From the NCBI GenBank assembly GCA_009746045.1, contig RPFO01000132.1, positions 350,517 through 414,516 of the forward strand: a stretch of DNA of 64,000 bases. Reading direction: 5' to 3'. The stretch comes from Mesostigma viride (Eukaryota; Streptophyta; Mesostigmatophyceae; Mesostigmatales; Mesostigmataceae). Under the pieces are notes generated by a model. It had not been told where the DNA came from and made no database searches. It saw only the letters and a list, made by a program, of their open reading frames with translations. The position numbers were made by a program, and so were the translations under genes. Position 1 is the first letter of the stretch, and every line of letters starts with the position of its first letter. Below are positions 28,501-40,464 of this stretch, piece by piece.

Positions 28501-31500
28501 CCTGACAGTTATCCCCTGTCCACCCATTACCTGACAGTTATCCCCTGTCCACCCATTACCTGACAGTTATCCCCTGTCCACCCATTACCTGACAGTTATC
28601 CCCTGTCCACCCATTACCTGACAGTTATCCCCTGTCCACCCATTACCTGACAGTGATCCCCTGTCCACCCATTACCTGACAGTTATCCCCTGTCCACCCA
28701 TTACCTGACAGTGATCCCCTGTCCACCCATTACCTGACAGTTATCCCCTGTCCACCCATTACCTGACAGTTATCCCCTGTCCACCCATTACCTGACAGTG
28801 ATCCCCTGTCCACCCATTACCTGACAGTTATCCCCTGTCCACCCATTACCTGACAGTTATCCCCTGTCCACCCATTACCTGACAGTGATCCCCTGTCCAC
28901 CCATTACCTGACAGTTATCCCCTGTCCACCCATTACCTGACAGTTATCCCCTGTCCACCCATTACCTGACAGTGATCCCCTGTCCACCCATTACCTGACA
29001 GTTATCCCCTGTCCACCCATTACCTGACAGTTATCCCCTGTCCACCCATTACCTGACAGTGATCCCCTGTCCACCCATTACCTGACAGTTATCCCCTGTC
29101 CACCCATTACCTGACAGTTATCCCCTGTCCACCCATTACCTGACAGTGATCCCCTGTCCACCCATTACCTGACAGTTATCCCCTGTCCACCCATTACCTG
29201 ACAGTTATCCCCTGTCCACCCATTACCTGACAGTTATCCCCTGTCCACCCATTACCTGACAGTTATCCCCTGTCCACCCATTACCTGACAGTTATCCCCT
29301 GTCCACCCATTACCTGACAGTTATCCCCTGTCCACCCATTACCTGACAGTGATCCCCTGTCCACCCATTACCTGACAGTTATCCCCTGTCCACCCATTAC
29401 CTGACAGTGATCCCCTGTCCACCCATTACCTGACAGTTATCCCCTGTCCACCCATTACCTGACAGTTATCCCCTGTCCACCCATTACCTGACAGTTATCC
29501 CCTGTCCACCCATTACCTGACAGTTATCCCCTGTCCACCCATTACCTGACAGTGATCCCCTGTCCACCCATTACCTGACAGTTATCCCCTGTCCACCCAT
29601 TACCTGACAGTGATCCCCTGTCCACCCATTACCTGACAGTTATCCCCTGTCCACCCATTACCTGACAGTGATCCCCTGTCCACCCATTACCTGACAGTTA
29701 TCCCCTGTCCACCCATTACCTGACAGTTATCCCCTGTCCACCCATTACCTGACAGTGATCCCCTGTCCACCCATTACCTGACAGTTATCCCCTGTCCACC
29801 CATTACCTGACAGTGATCCCCTGTCCACCCATTACCTGACAGTGATCCCCTGTCCACCCATTACCTGACAGTTATCCCCTGTCCACCCATTACCTGACAG
29901 TGATCCCCTGTCCACCCATTACCTGACAGTTATCCCCTGTCCACCCATTACCTGACAGTTATCCCCTGTCCACCCATTACCTGACAGTTATCCCCTGTCC
30001 ACCCATTACCTGACAGTGATCCCCTGTCCACCCATTACCTGACAGTTATCCCCTGTCCACCCATTACCTGACAGTGATCCCCTGTCCACCCATTACCTGA
30101 CAGTGATCCCCTGTCCACCCATTACCTGACAGTTATCCCCTGTCCACCCATTACCTGACAGTTATCCCCTGTCCACCCATTACCTGACAGTTATCCCCTG
30201 TCCACCCATTACCTGACAGTTATCCCCTGTCCACCCATTACCTGACAGTGATCCCCTGTCCACCCATTACCTGACAGTTATCCCCTGTCCACCCATTACC
30301 TGACAGTGATCCCCTGTCCACCCATTACCTGACAGTTATCCCCTGTCCACCCATTACCTGACAGTTATCCCCTGTCCACCCATTACCTGACAGTTATCCC
30401 CTGTCCACCCATTACCTGACAGTTATCCCCTGTCCACCCATTACCTGACAGTGATCCCCTGTCCACCCATTACCTGACAGTTATCCCCTGTCCACCCATT
30501 ACCTGACAGTTATCCCCTGTCCACCCATTACCTGACAGTTATCCACCCATTACCTGACAGTGATCCCCTGTCCACCCATTACCTGACAGTTATCCCCTGT
30601 CCACCCATTACCTGACAGTTATCCCCTGTCCACCCATTACCTGACAGTGATCCCCTGTCCACCCATTACCTGACAGTTATCCCCTGTCCACCCATTACCT
30701 GACAGTGATCCCCTGTCCACCCATTACCTGACAGTTATCCCCTGTCCACCCATTACCTGACAGTTATCCCCTGTCCACCCATTACCTGACAGTTATCCCC
30801 TGTCCACCCATTACCTGACAGTTATCCCCTGTCCACCCATTACCTGACAGTGATCCCCTGTCCACCCATTACCTGACAGTTATCCCCTGTCCACCCATTA
30901 CCTGACAGTTATCCCCTGTCCACCCATTACCTGACAGTGATCCCCTGTCCACCCATTACCTGACAGTGATCCCCTGTCCACCCATTACCTGACAGTTATC
31001 CCCTGTCCACCCATTACCTGACAGTGATCCCCTGTCCACCCATTACCTGACAGTTATCCCCTGTCCACCCATTACCTGACAGTGATCCCCTGTCCACCCA
31101 TTACCTGACAGTTATCCCCTGTCCACCCATTACCTGACAGTTATCCCCTGTCCACCCATTACCTGACAGTTATCCCCTGTCCACCCATTACCTGACAGTT
31201 ATCCCCTGTCCACCCATTACCTGACAGTGATCCCCTGTCCACCCATTACCTGACAGTTATCCCCTGTCCACCCATTACCTGACAGTGATCCCCTGTCCAC
31301 CCATTACCTGACAGTTATCCCCTGTCCACCCATTACCTGACAGTTATCCCCTGTCCACCCATTACCTGACAGTGATCCCCTGTCCACCCATTACCTGACA
31401 GTTATCCCCTGTCCACCCATTACCTGACAGTTATCCCCTGTCCACCCATTACCTGACAGTGATCCCCTGTCCACCCATTACCTGACAGTTATCCCCTGTC

Positions 31501-34500
31501 CACCCATTACCTGACAGTGATCCCCTGTCCACCCATTACCTGACAGTTATCCCCTGTCCACCCATTACCTGACAGTTATCCCCTGTCCACCCATTACCTG
31601 ACAGTGATCCCCTGTCCACCCATTACCTGACAGTTATCCCCTGTCCACCCATTACCTGACAGTGATCCCCTGTCCACCCATTACCTGACAGTTATCCCCT
31701 GTCCACCCATTACCTGACAGTTATCCCCTGTCCACCCATTACCTGACAGTGATCCCCTGTCCACCCATTACCTGACAGTGATCCCCTGTCCACCCATTAC
31801 CTGACAGTTATCCCCTGTCCACCCATTACCTGACAGTGATCCCCTGTCCACCCATTACCTGACAGTTATCCCCTGTCCACCCATTACCTGACAGTGATCC
31901 CCTGTCCACCCATTACCTGACAGTGATCCCCTGTCCACCCATTACCTGACAGTTATCCCCTGTCCACCCATTACCTGACAGTGATCCCCTGTCCACCCAT
32001 TACCTGACAGTTATCCCCTGTCCACCCATTACCTGACAGTTATCCCCTGTCCACCCATTACCTGACAGTTATCCCCTGTCCACCCATTACCTGACAGTGA
32101 TCCCCTGTCCACCCATTACCTGACAGTTATCCCCTGTCCACCCATTACCTGACAGTGATCCCCTGTCCACCCATTACCTGACAGTGATCCCCTGTCCACC
32201 CATTACCTGACAGTTATCCCCTGTCCACCCATTACCTGACAGTTATCCCCTGTCCACCCATTACCTGACAGTTATCCCCTGTCCACCCATTACCTGACAG
32301 TTATCCCCTGTCCACCCATTACCTGACAGTTATCCCCTGTCCACCCATTACCTGACAGTTATCCCCTGTCCACCCATTACCTGACAGTGATCCCCTGTCC
32401 ACCCATTACCTGACAGTTATCCCCTGTCCACCCATTACCTGACAGTTATCCCCTGTCCACCCATTACCTGACAGTGATCCCCTGTCCACCCATTACCTGA
32501 CAGTTATCCCCTGTCCACCCATTACCTGACAGTTATCCCCTGTCCACCCATTACCTGACAGTTATCCCCTGTCCACCCATTACCTGACAGTTATCCCCTG
32601 TCCACCCATTACCTGACAGTTATCCCCTGTCCACCCATTACCTGACAGTTATCCCCTGTCCACCCATTACCTGACAGTTATCCCCTGTCCACCCATTACC
32701 TGACAGTGATCCCCTGTCCACCCATTACCTGACAGTTATCCCCTGTCCACCCATTACCTGACAGTGATCCCCTGTCCACCCATTACCTGACAGTGATCCC
32801 CTGTCCACCCATTACCTGACAGTTATCCCCTGTCCACCCATTACCTGACAGTTATCCCCTGTCCACCCATTACCTGACAGTTATCCCCTGTCCACCCATT
32901 ACCTGACAGTTATCCCCTGTCCACCCATTACCTGACAGTGATCCACCCATTACCTGACAGTTATCCCCTGTCCACCCATTACCTGACAGTTATCCCCTGT
33001 CCACCCATTACCTGACAGTGATCCCCTGTCCACCCATTACCTGACAGTTATCCCCTGTCCACCCATTACCTGACAGTTATCCCCTGTCCACCCATTACCT
33101 GACAGTTATCCCCTGTCCACCCATTACCTGACAGTTATCCCCTGTCCACCCATTACCTGACAGTTATCCCCTGTCCACCCATTACCTGACAGTGATCCCC
33201 TGTCCACCCATTACCTGACAGTTATCCCCTGTCCACCCATTACCTGACAGTGATCCCCTGTCCACCCATTACCTGACAGTGATCCCCTGTCCACCCATTA
33301 CCTGACAGTTATCCCCTGTCCACCCATTACCTGACAGTTATCCCCTGTCCACCCATTACCTGACAGTTATCCCCTGTCCACCCATTACCTGACAGTTATC
33401 CCCTGTCCACCCATTACCTGACAGTTATCCCCTGTCCACCCATTACCTGACAGTTATCCCCTGTCCACCCATTACCTGACAGTGATCCCCTGTCCACCCA
33501 TTACCTGACAGTTATCCCCTGTCCACCCATTACCTGACAGTTATCCCCTGTCCACCCATTACCTGACAGTGATCCCCTGTCCACCCATTACCTGACAGTT
33601 ATCCCCTGTCCACCCATTACCTGACAGTTATCCCCTGTCCACCCATTACCTGACAGTGATCCCCTGTCCACCCATTACCTGACAGTGATCCCCTGTCCAC
33701 CCATTACCTGACAGTTATCCCCTGTCCACCCATTACCTGACAGTTATCCCCTGTCCACCCATTACCTGACAGTGATCCCCTGTCCACCCATTACCTGACA
33801 GTGATCCCCTGTCCACCCATTACCTGACAGTTATCCCCTGTCCACCCATTACCTGACAGTGATCCCCTGTCCACCCATTACCTGACAGTTATCCCCTGTC
33901 CACCCATTACCTGACAGTTATCCCCTGTCCACCCATTACCTGACAGTTATCCCCTGTCCACCCATTACCTGACAGTGATCCCCTGTCCACCCATTACCTG
34001 ACAGTTATCCCCTGTCCACCCATTACCTGACAGTTATCCCCTGTCCACCCATTACCTGACAGTGATCCCCTGTCCACCCATTACCTGACAGTTATCCCCT
34101 GTCCACCCATTACCTGACAGTGATCCCCTGTCCACCCATTACCTGACAGTGATCCCCTGTCCACCCATTACCTGACAGTGATCCCCTGTCCACCCATTAC
34201 CTGACAGTGATCCCCTGTCCACCCATTACCTGACAGTTATCCCCTGTCCACCCATTACCTGACAGTTATCCCCTGTCCACCCATTACCTGACAGTGATCC
34301 CCTGTCCACCCATTACCTGACAGTTATCCCCTGTCCACCCATTACCTGACAGTTATCCCCTGTCCACCCATTACCTGACAGTGATCCCCTGTCCACCCAT
34401 TACCTGACAGTGATCCCCTGTCCACCCATTACCTGACAGTTATCCCCTGTCCACCCATTACCTGACAGTGATCCCCTGTCCACCCATTACCTGACAGTGA

Positions 34501-37500
34501 TCCCCTGTCCACCCATTACCTGACAGTTATCCCCTGTCCACCCATTACCTGACAGTTATCCCCTGTCCACCCATTACCTGACAGTGATCCCCTGTCCACC
34601 CATTACCTGACAGTGATCCCCTGTCCACCCATTACCTGACAGTTATCCCCTGTCCACCCATTACCTGACAGTTATCCCCTGTCCACCCATTACCTGACAG
34701 TTATCCCCTGTCCACCCATTACCTGACAGTTATCCACCCATTACCTGACAGTGATCCCCTGTCCACCCATTACCTGACAGTGATCCCCTGTCCACCCATT
34801 ACCTGACAGTTATCCCCTGTCCACCCATTACCTGACAGTTATCCCCTGTCCACCCATTACCTGACAGTTATCCCCTGTCCACCCATTACCTGACAGTTAT
34901 CCCCTGTCCACCCATTACCTGACAGTTATCCACCCATTACCTAACAGTTATCCCCTGTCCACCCATTACCTGACAGTTATCCCCTGTCCACCCATTACCT
35001 GACAGTGATCCCCTGTCCACCCATTACCTGACAGTTATCCCCTGTCCACCCATTACCTGACAGTGATCCCCTGTCCACCCATTACCTGACAGTGATCCCC
35101 TGTCCACCCATTACCTGACAGTTATCCCCTGTCCACCCATTACCTGACAGTGATCCCCTGTCCACCCATTACCTGACAGTTATCCCCTGTCCACCCATTA
35201 CCTGACAGTGATCCCCTGTCCACCCATTACCTGACAGTGATCCCCTGTCCACCCATTACCTGACAGTTATCCCCTGTCCACCCATTACCTGACAGTGATC
35301 CCCTGTCCACCCATTACCTGACAGTGATCCCCTGTCCACCCATTACCTGACAGTTATCCCCTGTCCACCCATTACCTGACAGTTATCCCCTGTCCACCCA
35401 TTACCTGACAGTGATCCCCTGTCCACCCATTACCTGACAGTTATCCCCTGTCCACCCATTACCTGACAGTTATCCACCCATTACCTAACAGTTATCCCCT
35501 GTCCACCCATTACCTGACAGTTATCCACCCATTACCTAACAGTTATCCCCTGTCCACCCATTACCTGACAGTGATCCCCTGTCCACCCATTACCTGACAG
35601 TTATCCCCTGTCCACCCATTACCTGACAGTGATCCCCTGTCCACCCATTACCTGACAGTGATCCCCTGTCCACCCATTACCTGACAGTTATCCCCTGTCC
35701 ACCCATTACCTGACAGTTATCCACCCATTACCTAACAGTTATCCCCTGTCCACCCATTACCTGACAGTTATCCACCCATTACCTGACAGTTATCCCCTGT
35801 CCACCCATTACCTGACAGTTATCCCCTGTCCACCCATTACCTGACAGTTATCCCCTGTCCACCCATTACCTGACAGTTATCCCCTGTCCACCCATTACCT
35901 GACAGTGATCCCCTGTCCACCCATTACCTAACAGTTATCCCCTGTCCACCCATTACCTGACAGTTATCCCCTGTCCACCCATTACCTAACAGTTATCCCC
36001 TGTCCACCCATTACCTGACAGTTATCCCCTGTCCACCCATTACCTGACAGTTATCCCCTGTCCACCCATTACCTGACAGTGATCCCCTGTCCACCCATTA
36101 CCTAACAGTTATCCCCTGTCCACCCATTACCTGACAGTTATCCCCTGTCCACCCATTACCTAACAGTTATCCCCTGTCCACCCATTACCTGACAGTTATC
36201 CCCTGTCCACCCATTACCTGACAGTTATCCCCTGTCCACCCATTACCTGACAGTGATCCCCTGTCCACCCATTACCTGACAGTTATCCCCTGTCCACCCA
36301 TTACCTGACAGTTATCCCCTGTCCACCCATTACCTGACAGTGATCCCCTATCCACCCATTACCAAACAGTTATCTTATCTCCATCTACTCCGGCAACATA
36401 CTCTTTCAATACTCCAGCAACAGTGTGAACCGCCGAGATCGCCGACACCAGCAGGTCGTTCTTCACCGACTGCCCTGCCCAACAAGGGCTAGTACGCCTT
36501 ATCCACGCCGTCATCCACGCTGTCATCCACAAGGCCTATCAATTTGGGATGTACGCCGTGCCCAACGACCTTAGGCCCGTTGGGGGGACTAATCACTTTG
36601 TGGGAAATCACACGATGCCTGTGATCCCTCCCGTACGGACCACCGTACAGGACGTCTGGTAACTAACACTGGTAGCACGTACTCCAGGACCATTGACTGC
36701 TGACCGCAGTACCGAGTTCCGCCGGACATCTGGCGCCTCTCACAGGTTCATTGACTGCACCTAGTCGTTTCTAATTACCCCAGGCCTCGGACGTAAATGT
36801 TCCTGGCGCCGAAGATCTATGGTCTAACTTTTATCCTTCCCTTTTCTCAACGCTATCCAAAACTCCGCCTCTTCCCTCGTCCCCCAGGACACACAAGGCC
36901 TCTCACTGGATGCCGCGACGGCCCACCTGGCGGCCGTGAAGGCCACCCTGGAGGGCAAGCTGAGGGACAGTGAGGCGAGCGTGGCGAGCTCGCAGGCCGC
37001 CATCGCGCGGTACGTCAGCTAACTGTTGCCCTGTGCAACAGTGTATGTGAACAGCAGGTACTATGTGAACAACAGGTACTGCTACTACTACATAAACAGC
37101 AGGACCATAATGTATGCAAGCAACGGTACGATACGAAACGTGGTAACCTGCCACCTGCCACCGTGTGGCGTGCTACCTGGCGATACACTGTAGCTGGTAC
37201 AGTGTTCCTTAGGCTGCCACCACACCGCGCATTAACTGACGAAGACACTGTAGATGAGTATGTGGAGCAAGTTTGCTCGTGTACATGTCAGGGAAGGTGT
37301 GTTGGACCATGCATCAACAGGGGTTGTGTTGGTTCATCCCCGGCTTGTTTCGGTAGGCTATTTAATGTCATCACCAAAGCATGCTGCCACCAAACCGGGC
37401 TGTCACCAAGCACTCACTGCGGCTGGCGGCTCTCTTCTTCTTTATGTTGGACACCTGCTAATGGTTATAGAGCAGTGCCTTCCCTGCAGAGGGTTCATGG

Positions 37501-39318
37501 CTTTATCATTGTTTGGCTTTAGGTACATGTATCCATCCGTGCTGCTACTGGGTAATTGATGCTTTAGTTATTAAGGCCAGGGTTGATAATAACTCCCCAC
37601 AGTCAGAACTTACCAACATGACGGTGGTGTTGACTGACATGACTCTGTTGGGTAATGCTCAGCATATCATGGCCAATCAAGGCATGCTCAGCATATCATG
37701 GCCAATCACGGCATGCTCAGCATATCATGGCCAGTCACGGCATGCTCAGCATATCATGGCCAATCACGGCATGCTCAGCATATCATGGCCAGTCAAGGCA
37801 TGCTCAGCATATCATGGCCAGTCAAGGCATGCTCAGCATATCATGGCCAGTCAAGGCATGCTCAGCATATCATGACCAGTCAAGGCATGCTCAGCATATC
37901 ATGACCAAGGCATGCTCAGCATATCATGACCAAGGCATGCTCAGCATATCATGGCCAATCAAGGCATGCTCAGCATATCATGGCCCATCAAGGTAGCACT
38001 TGCTTTCTTTTGGACTGCCTCAGGATCACGCTTCCGCTGTTCATGGCGCATGGTCACTTGATCGAGCACTTGTGTCCGATGGGCATGTTGCAGGTTCATG
38101 CGGGAGGTGGAGTCCAGATTCGGCGCAGGGGGGGCGCTCGTGGGTCCTCTGGTCGAGTCAGACGCAGGCCCCCCTCAGGGAGAGCAACAGAGGCAGCTGG
38201 AGGTGGGCAATTCTTCTGTGTTGGCAGTAGGGGTCGATTATGCCTACTTTCATGGTCTGTAACCCGTGCTGGGGCTGTGGACAGTGCCTTTGCCGGTGCT
38301 TTGCGTTCCTAGCAGGTTAAAAAGGGAAGGTGGACTAGTCAGTAAGTTACAGGCGTGTGGATTAGTGGAAGGTACACTAATTGGTGACTTGACAGCTTGT
38401 AGATCCGTTATCAAAATAGAGGGCATGTGGACTCGTTTATAAACTGACCATGGTGGTGGAGGCACCGAGGAGGGAATTGTGCCTTGCGGGGACTGTGGAG
38501 CGGTGCAGCTAGATGGACCGCGCAGGAAGGTGCAGGCGCCCTCTACGGCCTCACAATGTTGCTTCGTCTGGTCTGACCAAGAGTAGGTGCTGCCTCGGTG
38601 TGTGGGACGCATATTTACAACGTTTTGCGTGGGTGACAGTGCGAGGGCATTAAAGGTCCTTCTGCAACACAATAACTTGACGATGGGTGTCCCTGGCGGC
38701 CGTGGCTCCAGGGATGTGGGGGGCACATTATAGCTTGCCTGCACGCAGATGGCCAATTCAAAAGTTTGATGGTAAATGGTCTGTGAATGCATGGATAGCT
38801 CGGCAGCAAGGATTATCTATAATTAGAGGGTTATCTATAACTAGATGGTGCGATAGGGGCTGGCGTTGCGATCCGGGTTGTTCATAGGGGCTGGCTTGGT
38901 AAACTTTAAATTTGCGCAGCTCGTGGAGATTGATGAGGGGTGGCCAGCATTTAAGTTTGCCGGCATTCGTTGTTCTCTTCGTACCCTTAATGCGAATAGA
39001 GTTCCACTCGCTGATGCAATGCTCCTGGCTTTTCAAAAGAGAGAATATACCTGTGTGGCAAAAGTTTACATGGGCCAGTGTGTTGTGGTGTCCGTTAATG
39101 CTCATGCGTTGGATTTGGTGTCTCTGTGACTACCAGCATCCATGCCGACAGTTGTCACACCAGGAATGACTCTGTCTCACTTAACATAGCTGAGATGGCT
39201 GACAGCTCACCCTTTTCCTCTGCCGTGGCGTTGCGTGCCTTACTGTATGCAGGATTTGGTGGACACACTGGCAGAGATGGAAGCAGCTGCACCTTTGAAC
39301 CCGGCATTGATTAATTAA
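16431..39318 (+). CDS. Coiled-coil protein resembling Nnf1/PMF1 (kinetochore), five 3' exons
   Basis: Five plus-strand exons (16431-16543, 16750-16861, 36888-37009, 38094-38202, 39253-39318) are each bounded by AG and GT. They join in matching phase (2+1, 0, 2+1, 0) into 173 residues ending in TAA. The first two encode NLLMELEEQQIRNFLVENRL, MSLKHFASFFPSAYR and SQPEIIQLHKAFLRHFGALR. The F-A-S-x-F-P, then L-H-x-x-F, then basic helix pattern resembles the Nnf1/PMF1 family of the MIS12/MIND kinetochore complex. The later exons are amphipathic helix of coiled-coil type, as in PMF1 tails. Start exons are missing. The gene model rests on splice and phase logic and is fairly strong; the family call is an inference and tentative. 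Intron 2 is 20,026 bp, nearly all satellite. Confidence 0.7.
16750..16861 (+). CDS. Exon of the Nnf1/PMF1-like gene (basic helix)
   Basis: The acceptor is GCGAAGCAG|GTCG and the donor is AGAGAG|GTGAGC. The first G completes the previous codon. It encodes SQPEIIQLHKAFLRHFGALR, then HKVEANIEQRYATLPRE, and ends in phase 0. Confidence 0.75.
16862..17462. other. Start of the giant intron, before the pentanucleotide array
   Basis: No exon is recognised here. It contains one copy of a dispersed repeat (17343-17413) and otherwise featureless sequence. Confidence 0.5.
17343..17413 (+). repeat. Dispersed repeat, copy 1
   Basis: About 70 bp running from GAACGCATTCAGAGGCGCC to CCTGAGGGGTTTTGGGGG. It matches 39741-39810 with a handful of substitutions. 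Probably a transposable-element fragment of unknown class. Confidence 0.7.
17463..17731. repeat. (ATACT)n pentanucleotide array
   Basis: About 270 bp of near-perfect ATACT repeat with phase slips (TATATACTA) near 17490 and 17697-17715. It lies within the 20-kb intron. The open frame through it is a low-complexity artefact. Confidence 0.95.
17732..18488. other. Intron sequence between the pentanucleotide array and the satellite
   Basis: No supported exon. Short C-rich phrases appear near the right side, but no motif of note. Confidence 0.4.
18489..36373. repeat. 29-bp satellite array, about 616 units, inside an intron
   Basis: The unit is 29 bp: CCCATTACCTGACAG, then TTATCCCCTGTCCA. The dominant variant is a single T/G switch (CAGTTATC versus CAGTGATC), scattered and often alternating. 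Shortened 20-bp units lacking a CCCTGTCCA-type segment, and CCTAACAG variants, cluster near both ends (18500-18600, 19080-19150, 34730-36200) and are rare in the middle. This fits homogenisation by unequal exchange. GACAG and CTGTC in each unit can pair over a 7-base loop. The array occupies nearly 90 percent of the 20-kb intron of the plus-strand gene. Confidence 0.97.
36374..36887. other. Intron sequence right of the satellite
   Basis: No gene is seen before the exon at 36888. The last 30 bases form a good pyrimidine-rich tract for that exon's acceptor. Confidence 0.5.
36888..37009 (+). CDS. Exon of the Nnf1/PMF1-like gene (coiled coil)
   Basis: A pyrimidine tract and CCCCCAG|GAC precede it, and the donor is GCGCG|GTACGT. 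It encodes DTQGLSLDAATAHLAAVKAT, then LEGKLRDSEASVASSQAAIA, with heptad-like Leu/Ala/Val spacing. GC-rich third positions stand out from the AT-richer flanks. Confidence 0.78.
37655..37995. repeat. Small 29-bp tandem array in the third intron
   Basis: About a dozen units of GGCATGCTCAGCATATCATG followed by GCCAATCAA. Two units near 37890-37935 are shortened to 25 bp. The unit is unrelated in sequence to the big satellite but has the same length. Confidence 0.92.
38094..38202 (+). CDS. Exon of the Nnf1/PMF1-like gene
   Basis: The acceptor is ATGTTGCAG|GTTC and the donor is CTGGAG|GTGGGC. G completes an Arg codon with the previous exon. It encodes FMREVESRFGAGGALVGPLV, then ESDAGPPQGEQQRQLE, and ends in phase 0. 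Confidence 0.75.
38893..39129 (+). other. Open, protein-like stretch in the last intron
   Basis: TTTGCGCAG|CTCGTGG is a plausible acceptor and the frame stays open for about 67 codons (LVEIDEGWPAFKFAGIRCSL and onward) to TGA at 39127-39129. It could be an alternative terminal exon of the plus-strand gene or chance. It lacks the coiled-coil character of the neighbouring exons. Confidence 0.25.
39253..39318 (+). CDS. Terminal exon of the Nnf1/PMF1-like gene
   Basis: The acceptor is CTGTATGCAG|GAT, phase 0. It encodes DLVDTLAEMEAAAPLNPALI and one further Asn before TAA at 39316-39318. A TGTAA motif follows 62 bases downstream. Confidence 0.72.
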   Translation, partial: DLVDTLAEMEAAAPLNPALIN

Positions 39319-39379
39319 CCCGCCCCCGGCATGATGGTCCCAACCATGGGGTACCAGGATGGTCATTACGGAAGGATCA

Positions 39380-39384
39380 TGTAA
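39380..39384 (+). terminator. TGTAA poly(A) signal of the plus-strand gene
   Basis: TGTAA is the usual polyadenylation signal of many chlorophyte nuclear genes. This copy lies 62 bases after the TAA of the terminal exon. Confidence 0.5.
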
Positions 39385-39427
39385 TGTGCCTGACATATAC
39401 TCTATTATGGAATGGTTTGCCCCGACC

Positions 39428-39470
39428 ATTCATTCATTCATTCATTCATTCGATCATTCGCTCATTCACG
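39428..39470. repeat. (CATT)n microsatellite
   Basis: Short CATT repeat with CGATCATTCGCTCATTC degeneration at its right end, just downstream of the plus-strand gene. Confidence 0.8.
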
Positions 39471-39740
39471 TGCCTCCGCTGGGAGAGTCACGGGGTACAA
39501 AGTACAAACTTGTTGAGTAGGTACCTTTCATCCCTGTTTGATGCACAGCAAGCAGGGAGCATGGCCCCCCCACCTTTCGCTCGTTGTCGTAAAAGGCAGG
39601 CCACATTTTCAATAAAACTGCTCACTGGGAGAGTCTAGCAACTACTATGGGTGCGATAAAGCTGTGACATATAGCAATAGCATAGTGGATGTGCACAGTA
39701 AGGCAGCCCCACGGTCCAGTGGCCACAGAGAGGCCTGCTT

Positions 39741-39810
39741 GGAACGCATTCAGAGGCGCCTGTTTGGGAGAATATGAAGGCCTCTCCCGGAGCCTGAGGA
39801 GTTTTGGGGG
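39741..39810 (+). repeat. Dispersed repeat, copy 2
   Basis: This matches 17343-17413 from GGAACGCATTCAGAGGCGCC to GAGTTTTGGGGG. The surrounding 39319-40080 has no recognised gene. Confidence 0.7.
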
Positions 39811-40080
39811 CATACCCAGGGTTAAACCACACCCCCCCATTCACCAGCCGGCGGTGGGGGCAACGTCAAAGGCCCTGTTCGATCCTTTGCGAACGAGTGA
39901 TGTGCATGTGGTATGGCACAAGCATGCCTGATGCCGTCCTGCAGAGTGCAGACATATTTTTTCCATGATAGGCATGTATACGTACAGCCTGACGTAGAAA
40001 CATAGTGCAGCAGGTAGCATAGCTAGCATGGGTGCATGGCGCCCGACCAATGCATGCATGTACTTAATGTTCAGAGACAA

Positions 40081-40306
40081 CTTGTATCAATGAGACTACC
40101 AGCGCAGGCCATGCAGAAATTTGGATATTTCTGACCATGGTAGCTCGAGCCTGCCGTCATCTTATCCGTGTTTTTGAGTCGTTCAAGACGTGTCTATATA
40201 GTAAAGGGCTCGAACACGCGGACAAGATAATGGCAGGCTCGAGCTACCATGGTCCGGATTCTCCCGATTTCTGGCCTGCGCTGGTTGTCTCCTTGATATA
40301 TAGTAA
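40081..40306. repeat. Long imperfect hairpin (about 98-bp arms, 30-bp loop)
   Basis: The inner arms are nearly identical: 40133-40178 begins GACCATGGTAGCTCGAGCC, and the reverse complement of 40209-40254 begins the same. The match continues outwards, more weakly, to 40081 and 40306 (GGCCTGCGCTGGTAGTCTC against GGCCTGCGCTGGTTGTCTC). The loop phrase TATATAGTAAAGGGCT recurs at the outer right end. It could be a MITE/foldback element or a small-RNA precursor; nothing in the sequence decides between them. Confidence 0.8.
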
Positions 40307-40435
40307 AGGGCTTTGTCGCTCAGTTGTCGGCGGAAATCTGCCAGCTCCTTCCTGAGCTTTTGGCTACATATGGCGGCGCCTGACCTCTTGGACCCGGGCG
40401 GCACCTCGCCAGCCCCTACCCTTTCATCACCGCCA

Positions 40436-40464
40436 TTAAATTAAATTAAATTAAATTAAATTAA
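40436..40464. repeat. (TTAAA)n tail of a LINE, left piece
   Basis: TTAAA repeats, interrupted after TTAA by the 1.9-kb element and continued at 42362-42388. The same kind of tail ends the neighbouring minus-strand LINE at 44094-44124. Confidence 0.8.

Noticed and set aside
18489..36373. DnaA-box-like TTATCCAC words, suggesting a bacterial origin
   Set aside because: They arise only in shortened satellite units within a eukaryotic intron. No replication genes are present.
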